64,000 nt of DNA, taken from contig NZ_JACHCI010000009.1 of the NCBI RefSeq assembly GCF_014200675.1, forward strand, positions 124,001 through 188,000, in the 5' to 3' direction. The notes under the pieces were generated by a model. That model made no database searches. It had not been told where the DNA came from and saw only the letters and a list, made by a program, of their open reading frames with translations. The translations under genes and the position numbers were made by a program. The number at the start of each line of letters is the position of its first letter. Position 1 is the stretch's first letter. This DNA is from Janthinobacterium saanense (GTDB taxonomy: Bacteria; Pseudomonadota; Gammaproteobacteria; Burkholderiales; Burkholderiaceae_D). Shown here one piece after another: positions 41,764 through 50,047 of the stretch.

Positions 41764-44700
41764 ATGTCAGACACCTTGAACCAGACCGTCGGCGCGCAAG
41801 GCGAGCGCAAGCAGGACAAGATCATCGATTTGCGCCCCACGCTGTTCATCGGCGTGGGCGGTACCGGCATGCAAGTGCTGATGCGCGTGCGCCGGCGCAT
41901 CCTCAACACCTTGTGGGGCAATGCCGGCCAGCGCACGCGCGTCGAGAACCTGACCGAGTTTCCCGTCGCCCAGTTCATCCATTTCGATCTCGACAATGGC
42001 GCGCTGGTGGAAAGCGGCGAATCGCAGGCGCAAGACCTGCAGTTCGACTTGCTGAAATTTACCGATGATGAAAAAGTGGTCGGGTCCTTTGATGCAGACA
42101 AATATAGCCGTGATGACGATTCGCTGGAACGTTATCCGCATATCAAGGAGTGGCTGCCGCTGACGCCGCAGAAAATCCGCGACCTGAACTTCGACATGCA
42201 GTCGGGTGCGGGCCAGGTGCGCGCCGTATCGCGTTTGTATTTCTTCGATAAATACAGCAAGGTGCGCGACAAGATCCGCCTCAAGCTGAAAACCCTGAAG
42301 GCGGGCCTGTCGCACGAGCGCCAGCTGAGCGAACTGGGCCTGCGCATGGAAACGCGTCGCTTCCGCATCGTGGTGGTGGGCTCGGTGGCCGGCGGTACCG
42401 GTTCCGGTTCCTTCCTCGACATGGGTTATCTGGCGCGCTGGATCGCCAGGACTGAAGTCGATCAAGCGGATGTGGAGCTGATGCTGTTCTTGCCCAGCGG
42501 CTTTAGCAAGAACAACAAGGACAGGACCGAGGGCAATGCTTATGCAGCGCTGATGGAACTGGAGTCGGCGATGATGGGCAACAAGAACTATCTGAGCCGC
42601 TGGGAGGATGTTGAGCATCCCTCATTGACGAGCGTGCCCTACAACGAAGTATTTCTGGTCGATTCGGGCAATTTGGCCCAGCAGCACACGGACAGCATCG
42701 ACGACATCTATCACATGGTGGCCGATTCCCTGTTCGAAGACTTTGCCTCGGCCGATTTTGCCCGCGCCAAGCGCTCGATCGCCGTCAACCAGGCGCAGCA
42801 CAAGAATTCCATGTACAAGGCACCGGTGCCGCAAAACCGCTTCGGCGACATGCGTTTGTATTTCTCCAGGCGTTTTTCCTCGTTCGGCATGGCCGTGCTC
42901 GATACGCGCCAGGAAGCGGCGCGCGACGAACGCGCCCATCGCTGGGCCGGCGCCATGTTGAAAGCCTTCTTTGGCGTCGGCGGCGTGGACGCCGGCGTCA
43001 ACCGCGCCAATGACGATCAGCGCAATACCTTTTTGGCCGCCCACATGGGCTTGCGTCCTACGCCTTTCAACGATTTCCCTGGCTTTTCCGACAAGAGCAT
43101 CGAACTGAAGCGTTCCAACGGCGCGTTCGAGGATTTCCAGATCGTCGACGATTTGCTGGCCGAGCGCCAGGGCAGCTTGCTCAGTGGCGTGGAAGACCGT
43201 GTCAACCGCCGCATCGATGACATCCGCACCGGTTACGACCGCAAGGAATGGCCGGCGCAGGTGCGCGACGCCATGCGCCAGCTTGAACGCGACGCCGTGC
43301 GTGACCAGGATTCCACGGCCGACACGACGGAAGACCGCATCGCCAAGCGGCGCCAGGAATTGTTCGAAAACATCAAGAAAGTCGTGCGCGACCAGTTGTA
43401 TGGCTACCTGGACAACAAGCAGTTTGGCGGCCTGGAGTATGTGCTGTCGCTGGTGGAACAGATCAAGGACCGTATCGAAGCGCCAGGCAGCGGCTTGATC
43501 GCCCAGATCGACACCAATGCCGAACGTTATCGCGAAATCAAGGAAGCCTTGCGCACGCGCGAGTATGAGCGTTTGCTGAACAATCTGGAGCAAACGCGCG
43601 GCGGCATGTTCAGTGGCGTGTTCGGCAGTGGCGAGAAACAGGCGGGCGTGGTGATCGACCATTTACGCACCGAGATCGCCAATACGCTCAAATTCCATTT
43701 GCGCGGGCGCGCGGCCGAAGAAGCCGTGCTGCTGCTGCGCGATGTGTCGCGCTGGCTGGGCAACCGCACCGGCGTCGACAGCCAGGGCCGCGCCGTCTGG
43801 AATGGCCTGGTGGGCGAATTGCAGATCGGCCGCGCAGGCGTGCTCGACATGCTGGAGCAATTGCAGACGGCCAATGTGATCGTGCAAAAGGATTTAAAGA
43901 AAGACCATGCCACCGCCATCGTGGTGCCTGTTACCGTGCGCGACATCGTCATGCCGGCCCCGGCCACCTTGCGTGAGTGGGCCGATGAAGCGTTCCAGGA
44001 TATTGGCGGTTCCAAAACCCTGTTCCCCATGCTCGGTGAACCGGCCCAGCGCACGGAGATATTGAACAAGGTCAAGCGCATGGCGGAAAACCGCCTGGCC
44101 AGCATGGGCGTCAACGATGGCGGTGCTGCCCAGCCAGATCCCCTGTTTGACGCGCTGGAACAGATGGAGCCAGGCCGGCGCCAGGATTATTTCCGTAAAT
44201 TGCTGGCCTGCGCCATGCCGTGGATCGACGCCAATATGGTGGGCGAATTCACGGTGGCGGCTGACCAGTACAAATGCGTGATTGGCGTGGCGGGCGCGCA
44301 AGCGTTCAAGGCCAGGTTTGGCGCCGAAATTTATGCCTGCGTGCAAACCCAGGCCGGCATCACCAGCAGCCAGGTGGAAATCGTGGAAACTGGCATCCAG
44401 GGCCGCGCCGTGGCGTATTGCGAACTGGCCGGCGTGCCGATGACGGTGCTGCGCGGCCTGGAAGGCTGGCGTACCAGTTATCGCAAGGAAAGCGATAACG
44501 ACAAGGCGCCGATCCACACGCATATCGACACGACCCAGTTCAATCATCCGATCGCGCCAAGTACGGATGAAATACGGCGTCTGGCCGAAGATTTCAGCTT
44601 GTTCCTGAAAGCCATCATGCTGGGCGTGCTGACGCGCCACAACGGCCGCGTGGTGCCGCTGGGGCAATACCTGTTTGCCATGGGCCGTGGCGACATGCGC

Positions 44701-45441
44701 CGCATCGGCAATGAGCGTTCGATACGCCAGAACGGCTTATTGTCCGTCTTCCGCGGCTTGATCGAAGAGCGCGTGGCCGCCCGCCTGGCCGAATTCGACG
44801 ACGTGCAGACGGTCGCCTTGGCCGCGCTGGCCAGCTATTACGCCAGCAATGTTTATACGCCGCGCCTGGTCGACATGACGGGTGGCGGACAGCTCGACAA
44901 CAAGGGCTTCGGCAACGCCATCGCCAATGAAATCGCTGGCGACCTGCGCGAAAGCGCGCGCCGCAAGGGCATGACGGATAGCGAAATCAAGCGCCAGGAA
45001 GAAAAGCTGCTTGACAACCTGAAGCTGTGGGCCAATGTGATCGCCGATTCCGATGCCGATGCGCATGAATGGGAAGTGCGCGAAGCCGATGAAGATGGCT
45101 TGCCGCGCCTGAAATACGCGCTCAAGCCGGAAGTGCTGGAAACGGGAACCTTGCAAGCGCTGTTTGCGCCAGCGCCTGTGTTTGCCGCGCCATCCCTGAA
45201 TGGCGCTCCGCCACCACTGCTGGAATACCAGTATTTCCTTGGTATCGATGGCAAGCAGCAGGGGCCGTTCACGGCCCAGCATATCGTGCAGTTTGTGCGC
45301 GCCGGGCAAATTGTGCCGGCCGCCACCAAGGTCTGGCGCGAAGGTTTGCCGGCCTGGGTGGAACTGGCGCAGTTCCCGGAACTGGCTGCTTTACTGTTGA
45401 GTGCTCCGCCACCCTTGATGACGCCGCCGCCGTTGCTTTGA
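41764..45441 (+). CDS. Tubulin_2-like GTPase with C-terminal GYF_2 domain
   Basis: A 1225-residue protein of the tubulin/FtsZ superfamily as recognised by two loops: GVGGTGM at residues 30-36 and the tubulin signature AGGTGSGS at 209-216, with HFDLDNGAL between them. This pattern matches the Pfam family known as Tubulin_2 (tubulin-like). The middle (about 400-1000) is helical and lacks a familiar domain. A GYF_2-type domain lies near 1155-1212 (QYFLGIDGKQQGPF, then VWREGLPAWVEL), flanked by proline-rich APPP segments. It has no membrane helix, so it is cytoplasmic. The ATG at 41764 is used; a TTG 18 nt upstream is possible. Confidence 0.82.
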   Translation: MSDTLNQTVGAQGERKQDKIIDLRPTLFIGVGGTGMQVLMRVRRRILNTLWGNAGQRTRVENLTEFPVAQFIHFDLDNGALVESGESQAQDLQFDLLKFTDDEKVVGSFDADKYSRDDDSLERYPHIKEWLPLTPQKIRDLNFDMQSGAGQVRAVSRLYFFDKYSKVRDKIRLKLKTLKAGLSHERQLSELGLRMETRRFRIVVVGSVAGGTGSGSFLDMGYLARWIARTEVDQADVELMLFLPSGFSKNNKDRTEGNAYAALMELESAMMGNKNYLSRWEDVEHPSLTSVPYNEVFLVDSGNLAQQHTDSIDDIYHMVADSLFEDFASADFARAKRSIAVNQAQHKNSMYKAPVPQNRFGDMRLYFSRRFSSFGMAVLDTRQEAARDERAHRWAGAMLKAFFGVGGVDAGVNRANDDQRNTFLAAHMGLRPTPFNDFPGFSDKSIELKRSNGAFEDFQIVDDLLAERQGSLLSGVEDRVNRRIDDIRTGYDRKEWPAQVRDAMRQLERDAVRDQDSTADTTEDRIAKRRQELFENIKKVVRDQLYGYLDNKQFGGLEYVLSLVEQIKDRIEAPGSGLIAQIDTNAERYREIKEALRTREYERLLNNLEQTRGGMFSGVFGSGEKQAGVVIDHLRTEIANTLKFHLRGRAAEEAVLLLRDVSRWLGNRTGVDSQGRAVWNGLVGELQIGRAGVLDMLEQLQTANVIVQKDLKKDHATAIVVPVTVRDIVMPAPATLREWADEAFQDIGGSKTLFPMLGEPAQRTEILNKVKRMAENRLASMGVNDGGAAQPDPLFDALEQMEPGRRQDYFRKLLACAMPWIDANMVGEFTVAADQYKCVIGVAGAQAFKARFGAEIYACVQTQAGITSSQVEIVETGIQGRAVAYCELAGVPMTVLRGLEGWRTSYRKESDNDKAPIHTHIDTTQFNHPIAPSTDEIRRLAEDFSLFLKAIMLGVLTRHNGRVVPLGQYLFAMGRGDMRRIGNERSIRQNGLLSVFRGLIEERVAARLAEFDDVQTVALAALASYYASNVYTPRLVDMTGGGQLDNKGFGNAIANEIAGDLRESARRKGMTDSEIKRQEEKLLDNLKLWANVIADSDADAHEWEVREADEDGLPRLKYALKPEVLETGTLQALFAPAPVFAAPSLNGAPPPLLEYQYFLGIDGKQQGPFTAQHIVQFVRAGQIVPAATKVWREGLPAWVELAQFPELAALLLSAPPPLMTPPPLL

Positions 45442-45455
45442 ATGAAGGAAGTGTT

Positions 45456-46610
45456 GTGATCAAGTGTGTCAAGTGCCCAGGGATGCTGGTGGAGGGCGTG
45501 CCATTCTGTCCATTTTGCGGGCAGGCCGTCGCCGGCGTTGCTGCGCCCAAGGCGCCACCGGCGCCGGTAAAAACCGAGCCGAAAACCGAAACAAAGGTCG
45601 CGCCTGTCGCCGTGTCCAGGCTGCCGCCCAAGCTTGAAACTAAAATCGAGGCCAGGCTTGAACCCAAGCTTGCACCGGCAGCGAAGCCGCTTGCGCCGCC
45701 ACCGGAACGTCTGCCCGCCAAACAATGGCCGCGCTGGCTGGCCGGTTTGATCGTGGCAGGCTTGGCTATCGTCTATATCAACGACAAGTTTTCTAACAAG
45801 CAAGATACTTTATGTAATGACGCCATCGACAGTGGCCTGGCGCTGGTGAGCAAGGGCAGCTTCGATGGTGCGCGCGTCAAACTGTCGGAAGCGCAGAATG
45901 TCTGCACCGGCAAGTCCGGCGCCAAGGTGGACGACTTGCAGGCGGCAATCAGCAAGGCCGTGGCGGGTTCTGGCGGCTGCCAGCGCAGCGTGCGGGCCAT
46001 CGAACGCGATTTGAATGCCCGCCGTTTGCAAAGTGTGGTCAAAGCGCTTGCCGCGCTCGATACTGATTGTGCGGGTGCCTCGACGGTAGACCAGTTGCGC
46101 AAGCAGCTGGCACGCCAGCAGGCGGCAGCCGCGTCGATACAGGTGGGCGTGCGTCAGGCGCTGGATAGCAAGGATGGTGCGGCGGCAAGGAGCGGCATCG
46201 TCAAGCTGGAAGCGCTCGACCGCGAGTATCCTGAGCTGGCGCAATTGAAGGCAGACTTGCAAGCCTTGACGGCAGCCGCTGCGCCAGCGCCCGAACCTGT
46301 GCCCGCGCCAGCCCGGGTGATAGAGACGGCGCCAGCGCGCCCGATACAAAGTGAACCTGCGCCGCCCAGCGTGGTCGAACGTGTAAGCCCGGCGCCCGTC
46401 GACAATGGCGCGGCCATGCGCAAGGAGATGGCCTTGTCCTTTTTGCGCGATGCCGAACGGTCGATGAACGACGGTAAATTTGACGCCGCCAAGACTTACC
46501 TGGACAGCGCGCGCCGCGTTGATCCTGATAATGCGCGCATCGACAACTTGTCGCGCCGCATCCGTGAGCGCGAGCGGCAAGTGCTGCAAACGGAAACGAC
46601 GATCAAATAA
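45456..46610 (+). CDS. Zinc-ribbon bitopic membrane protein
   Basis: A 384-residue protein: a zinc ribbon (C4, C7, C18, C21), a proline/glutamate/lysine-rich linker (about 28-90), one membrane helix (about 94-108), and a periplasmic helical region ending in a tetratricopeptide-like repeat (FLRDAERSMNDGKFDAAKTY). Positive-inside charge puts the ribbon and linker in the cytoplasm. GTG at 45456 is the start: AAGGAAG sits 5 nt before it, and the upstream TTG at 45438 overlaps the tubulin-like gene stop. It belongs to the six-gene cluster. Confidence 0.76.
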   Translation: MIKCVKCPGMLVEGVPFCPFCGQAVAGVAAPKAPPAPVKTEPKTETKVAPVAVSRLPPKLETKIEARLEPKLAPAAKPLAPPPERLPAKQWPRWLAGLIVAGLAIVYINDKFSNKQDTLCNDAIDSGLALVSKGSFDGARVKLSEAQNVCTGKSGAKVDDLQAAISKAVAGSGGCQRSVRAIERDLNARRLQSVVKALAALDTDCAGASTVDQLRKQLARQQAAAASIQVGVRQALDSKDGAAARSGIVKLEALDREYPELAQLKADLQALTAAAAPAPEPVPAPARVIETAPARPIQSEPAPPSVVERVSPAPVDNGAAMRKEMALSFLRDAERSMNDGKFDAAKTYLDSARRVDPDNARIDNLSRRIRERERQVLQTETTIK

Positions 46611-46630
46611 GAAAATCACCGGGGAGTTTC

Positions 46631-47365
46631 ATGCTGAACAAGACCACCGTGCAGACCACTGCCGCATTGACACTGGCCGCCATGCTGGCCGGCTGCGCCA
46701 CGGCACCCATGCATCCGAATGGTGTGCGCCAGGATAACAGCCAGTATCCGCAGGCTGCCGATGCAGATCCTTGCAGCGTGGGTACGACGGCGGCCGCTGG
46801 TGCAGCCGTGGGCGCCTTGCTGGGCGCCCTGGTCAGCGGCAAGAACGGCGCGTTGAAAGGCGCGGCCATCGGCGGTGGTTTGGCCGCCGCCGGTTGCCTG
46901 GCCTTCAACGTCAATTCACGCCAGACCAAGACGGCGGCCCAGGCTGACCGCGACTATATCCGCGCCCGTGGTTCGCTGCCGCGCGAGCCGCAAGTGGTGT
47001 CGTACACGCCGCAGCTGAGCGCCGGCACCGTCAAGCGCGGCCAGCCTTTCAAAGTCACTTCCGTGGTAGAGCTGGTCAATGGCAGCGCGCAAAACGTCAC
47101 CGATGTGCGCGAAGAACTGGTGGTGCTGGACCCGCAAGGCCAGCCCTTCAAGTCAGGCTCGAAAGAATTGTCCAGCACCAGCAAGTCGGGTGGACGCTTT
47201 GAAAATTCGTTCGAGCTGACCTTGCCGCCCGGCGTGTCGCAGGGCGTGTACGGCGTCAAGACCAATCTGTACGTGAACGGCAAACTGGCCGCCACGCGCG
47301 ACATGCGCACGCAGCTGGTGATACTTGACACAGATCATAAGGCCCCACAACTGGCCTTGCGTTAA
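46631..47365 (+). CDS. Glycine-zipper lipoprotein
   Basis: A 244-residue lipoprotein: lipobox LAGC with C22, a glycine-zipper helix (about 51-85, AAAGAAVGALLGALVSG then GAAIGGGLAAAG), and a C-terminal immunoglobulin-like or transthyretin-like domain (residues about 120-240, VKRGQPFKVTSVVELVNG). Residue 2 after C22 is threonine, not aspartate, so outer-membrane sorting is expected. AGGAGTTTC-like GGGGAG precedes the ATG. Last gene of the tubulin-like cluster; its 3' end overlaps the trmL stop by 4 nt. Confidence 0.76.
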   Translation: MLNKTTVQTTAALTLAAMLAGCATAPMHPNGVRQDNSQYPQAADADPCSVGTTAAAGAAVGALLGALVSGKNGALKGAAIGGGLAAAGCLAFNVNSRQTKTAAQADRDYIRARGSLPREPQVVSYTPQLSAGTVKRGQPFKVTSVVELVNGSAQNVTDVREELVVLDPQGQPFKSGSKELSSTSKSGGRFENSFELTLPPGVSQGVYGVKTNLYVNGKLAATRDMRTQLVILDTDHKAPQLALR

Positions 47366-47832
47366 CTTCCTCCCGCGTAGCCGTGCTGGCGCCAGGCTTC
47401 ATAGACAACCACGGCGACGGTATTGGACAGGTTCAGGCTGCGGTTGTCCGGGCGCATCGGCAGGCGGATGCGTTGTTCGGCAGGAAAACCGTCGCGCAGG
47501 GCAGGGTCCAGGCCCTTGGTTTCCGAACCGAATACAAACACGTCGCCAGGTAAAAAGGCGACGTCGCCGAACGGGCGTGAACCGCGCGTGGTCATGGCGA
47601 ACATGCGCGCCGGGTCAGGTTGCGTGTCAGCCAGGAAAGCTGCCCAGTTCTTGTGCACTTTCATGTTGGCATAATCGTGGTAATCGAGGCCGGCGCGTTT
47701 CATCTTGGAATCGTCGAGCGGAAAGCCCAGTGGTTCGACCAGATGCAGTTGCGCGCCCGTGTTGGCGCACAGGCGGATGACGTTGCCCGTGTTGGGCGGG
47801 ATTTCAGGTTCTACCAGGACGACGTGAAACAA
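47362..47832 (-). CDS. trmL: tRNA (cytidine(34)-2'-O)-methyltransferase TrmL
   Basis: A 156-residue SPOUT-class methyltransferase of the wobble base of tRNA-Leu. The N-terminus VVLVEPEIPPNTGNVIRLCANTG is diagnostic, with the knot motif FVFGSETKGLDPALRD and the closing RSLNLSNTVAVVVYEAWRQ. It converges with the lipoprotein gene, with a 4-nt overlap. comF starts upstream by 38 nt on the same strand. Confidence 0.95.
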   Translation of the reverse strand: MFHVVLVEPEIPPNTGNVIRLCANTGAQLHLVEPLGFPLDDSKMKRAGLDYHDYANMKVHKNWAAFLADTQPDPARMFAMTTRGSRPFGDVAFLPGDVFVFGSETKGLDPALRDGFPAEQRIRLPMRPDNRSLNLSNTVAVVVYEAWRQHGYAGGS

Positions 47833-47870
47833 GATGCTCTCCTCAAATACGACAGTTCAATAAAGTTCGT

Positions 47871-48608
47871 TTAATGCGGTGGCGTGCGCGCCATCACCAA
47901 TATCGTGACCCTGGCTGCGCCATGCCGCTTGAAGGCGGCGGCCAGCGCGTCTGCCGTGTGGCCGCTGCTCATCACGTCGTCGACGATGCCGACATGGCCG
48001 CCGCGCACCCTGGCCGCGTGTTCGGGCGCCACCACAAAGGCGCGCACCAGATTGGCTTGCCGCTTGCGTGGCTCCAGAGCGCTTTGCGCCCTGGTGTCGC
48101 GCACCCGGATGGCCAGCCTGGGCAGCAAGGGAATGGCCAGCGCCCGCGCCAGCGGCCGGGCAATTTCCAGCGCCTGGTTAAAGCCCCGCTCGGCCAGGCG
48201 GGCAGGGCCCAGCGGCACGGGACACAGCCATTGCGGCGCTTGCCACTCTGTTTGCTGCTGCACCGCGTCCACCAGCAGCTGCGCAAACAGCGGCGCCAGC
48301 GCCAGGCGGGCGCCGAATTTCAGCTGCAATAGCAACTGATCGACGGGCGCCGCGTAATCGGCCGCCGTCACGGTGGCGTCATAGGCAGGCGGATGGCGCA
48401 GGCAGCGGCCGCACAAGGTGGACACATCATCGAGCGGATTGGCGCAGCGGCGGCAGCGGGGGCGAAGCTGGCCCAGGTATTGCGCGCGGCACGGCGCGCA
48501 CAGCACTTGCGCACAAGCACCGCCGCACAGCGCGCACTGGGCCGGCAGCAGGCGCGAGCTCAGCGATTGCAGCGCAGTGGCTACCACCTGGTAAAAGCCG
48601 CTCCCCAT
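47871..48608 (-). CDS. ComF family phosphoribosyltransferase-like protein
   Basis: A 245-residue protein of the ComF/GntX family used in DNA uptake and purine-related metabolism. The N-terminus has a zinc-ribbon set of CxxC pairs (CALCGG, CAPC, CRRC, CGRC). The PRPP-binding loop is VGIVDDVMSSGHTADALA near the C-terminus. It is transcribed away from the BioC-like gene. Confidence 0.9.
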   Translation of the reverse strand: MGSGFYQVVATALQSLSSRLLPAQCALCGGACAQVLCAPCRAQYLGQLRPRCRRCANPLDDVSTLCGRCLRHPPAYDATVTAADYAAPVDQLLLQLKFGARLALAPLFAQLLVDAVQQQTEWQAPQWLCPVPLGPARLAERGFNQALEIARPLARALAIPLLPRLAIRVRDTRAQSALEPRKRQANLVRAFVVAPEHAARVRGGHVGIVDDVMSSGHTADALAAAFKRHGAARVTILVMARTPPH

Positions 48609-48665
48609 CGCGATGGCCCCGTTCCATGTACACTGCCGACATTATCTCATCTCACCCGATTGCCC

Positions 48666-49583
48666 ATGTCAGTTCCCACCAGTCCGCCTAAAATGAGTGC
48701 GCCCATCGATGCGGTGCAAGTACGCGATTTATTTTCCCGTCCGGCGCGGATTGCGCCATCGGACTTTTTGCGCCGCGAAGTGTCCAAGCGCATGCATGAA
48801 CGCCTGGAACTGGTAAAAATCACCCCCTTGCGCGTGCTTGACGCCGGTTGCGGCGCCGGCGCCGACCTGGCGCAGCTGCACAAGGATTATCCGGCCGCGC
48901 AGATTATCGGCCTCGATGCATCGCAAGCGATGTTGCAGGCGGCGCGCGGACCCGCGTCCAAACTGTCTGGTCTGAACCAGTTCCTCAGCAAATTGTTGCC
49001 TTCGAAAACGGGCGTGGACTTGCTGTGCGGCGACTTGGGCGACTTGCCGCTAGCCGCCAACAGCATCGACCTGGTATGGTCCAACCTGGCGCTGCACTGG
49101 CATGCCCAGCCCGACCGCGTGTTTGCCGAATGGCGGCGCGCGCTGCGCCTCGATGGCTTGCTGATGTTTTCCTGTTTCGGTCCCGACACTTTCCGCGAGG
49201 TGCGCGACGCGTTTGCGCAAGCGGATCTGTTCCCCCACGCGCTGCCCTTTGTCGACATGCACGACTTTGGCGACATGCTGGTCGAGACCGGTTTTTCCAC
49301 GCCCGTGCTGGACATGGAAATCATCACCGTCACCTATGACACGGCTGAAAAACTGCTGGCCGACGTGCGCGCCTTTGGCGGCAATCCCTTGACCACACGC
49401 CGCCGCAGCCTGATGGACAAGGCGGCCTGGCAGCGCATGCTGGACGCGCTGGAAAAGATGCGCCGGCCCGACGGCAAGCTGGGCCTGAGTTTTGAAGTCA
49501 TCTATGGCCACGCTTTCCGCCCGGCGCCGCGCGTCACGCGCAATGGTGAAGCGATCATCCAGTTTACGCCGCGCAAGCCCTGA
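48666..49583 (+). CDS. BioC-like SAM-dependent methyltransferase
   Basis: A 305-residue methyltransferase of the BioC type. The SAM-binding motif LDAGCGAGADL is near residue 60, and IDLVWSNLALHWH and LMFSCFGPDTFREVRDAF are BioC-like. BioC methylates malonyl-ACP at the start of biotin synthesis. No other biotin genes are visible here, so the function is likely but unproven. Start chosen at ATG 48666; ATG 48693 is possible. It is divergent from comF. Confidence 0.82.
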   Translation: MSVPTSPPKMSAPIDAVQVRDLFSRPARIAPSDFLRREVSKRMHERLELVKITPLRVLDAGCGAGADLAQLHKDYPAAQIIGLDASQAMLQAARGPASKLSGLNQFLSKLLPSKTGVDLLCGDLGDLPLAANSIDLVWSNLALHWHAQPDRVFAEWRRALRLDGLLMFSCFGPDTFREVRDAFAQADLFPHALPFVDMHDFGDMLVETGFSTPVLDMEIITVTYDTAEKLLADVRAFGGNPLTTRRRSLMDKAAWQRMLDALEKMRRPDGKLGLSFEVIYGHAFRPAPRVTRNGEAIIQFTPRKP

Positions 49584-49692
49584 TCTTTGCAGGAGGCACC
49601 GCCTCGCGCCGCCATTCCATCTTTATCCAACTAGCAAGTGTTGCAAAGCGCGCCAGCGTTGGCACGGGTGCGCGCACACTCGCTGATTATTG

Positions 49693-49722
49693 TTGATGCA
49701 TTCAACTTTTCTTGCTTATAAT
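49693..49722 (+). promoter_or_regulatory. Sigma-70-like promoter of the cox operon
   Basis: TTGATG at 49693-49698 and a perfect TATAAT at 49717-49722 with an 18-nt spacer. Predicted transcription starts near 49729. Confidence 0.6.
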
Positions 49723-49826
49723 CGTTGATTGTTTGTCAGCTTGTTAAGCCATAAAAACAAGTGGCCAGAAAAAAATTATCAAACAAAGCAAGATTATTAG
49801 AAGTTACTGCATTAGTATAGTAACCA

Positions 49827-49860
49827 TCTTGCACGCAGGGCCATGGTTGGCCGTGCAAGA
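49827..49860 (+). other. Leader hairpin in the cox 5' region
   Basis: TCTTGCACG pairs with CGTGCAAGA (9 bp), with an inner GGCC pair around ATGGTT. It is followed by A, not T, on the plus strand, so it is not a simple terminator of the cox transcript. A second small hairpin, GCGGCA-TGAA-TGCCGC, lies at 49943-49958. Confidence 0.5.
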
Positions 49861-50047
49861 AAAATAGAATTCCAGCATGGTTGTTCGTACTAGACTTTGT
49901 GTGTGCAAACAGCATGGGATTTGCTGGTGCTTGGCACTCGCGGCGGCATGAATGCCGCGATGCTTTCCTGGAGGAGCGGCAGCGGTGTAACACGGAGCTT
50001 TCCGCAGCCGTTTAAAATATCATTATTTTTGGGTGGTTGGGGAAAAC

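Larger units (their letters stand above)
49584..50047. other. Long leader region upstream of the cox operon
   Basis: 464 nt without a convincing gene. The region from about 49690 to 49830 is AT-rich. It holds a good promoter (49693-49722) and two hairpins (49827-49860 and 49943-49958), so the transcript may have a structured leader of about 320 nt before coxB. A 34-codon open frame at 49914-50015 has no ribosome-binding site. Confidence 0.45.

Noticed and set aside
49852-49866. Hairpin followed by A-rich sequence as a transcription terminator for the cox leader
   Set aside because: The T-run needed on the plus strand is missing, so I list it only as a structural element.
49914-50015. A 34-codon leader ORF upstream of coxB
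   Set aside because: No ribosome-binding site and no conservation evidence; a GTG-TAA start-stop pair at 49985 after GAGGAG is also too weak to claim.
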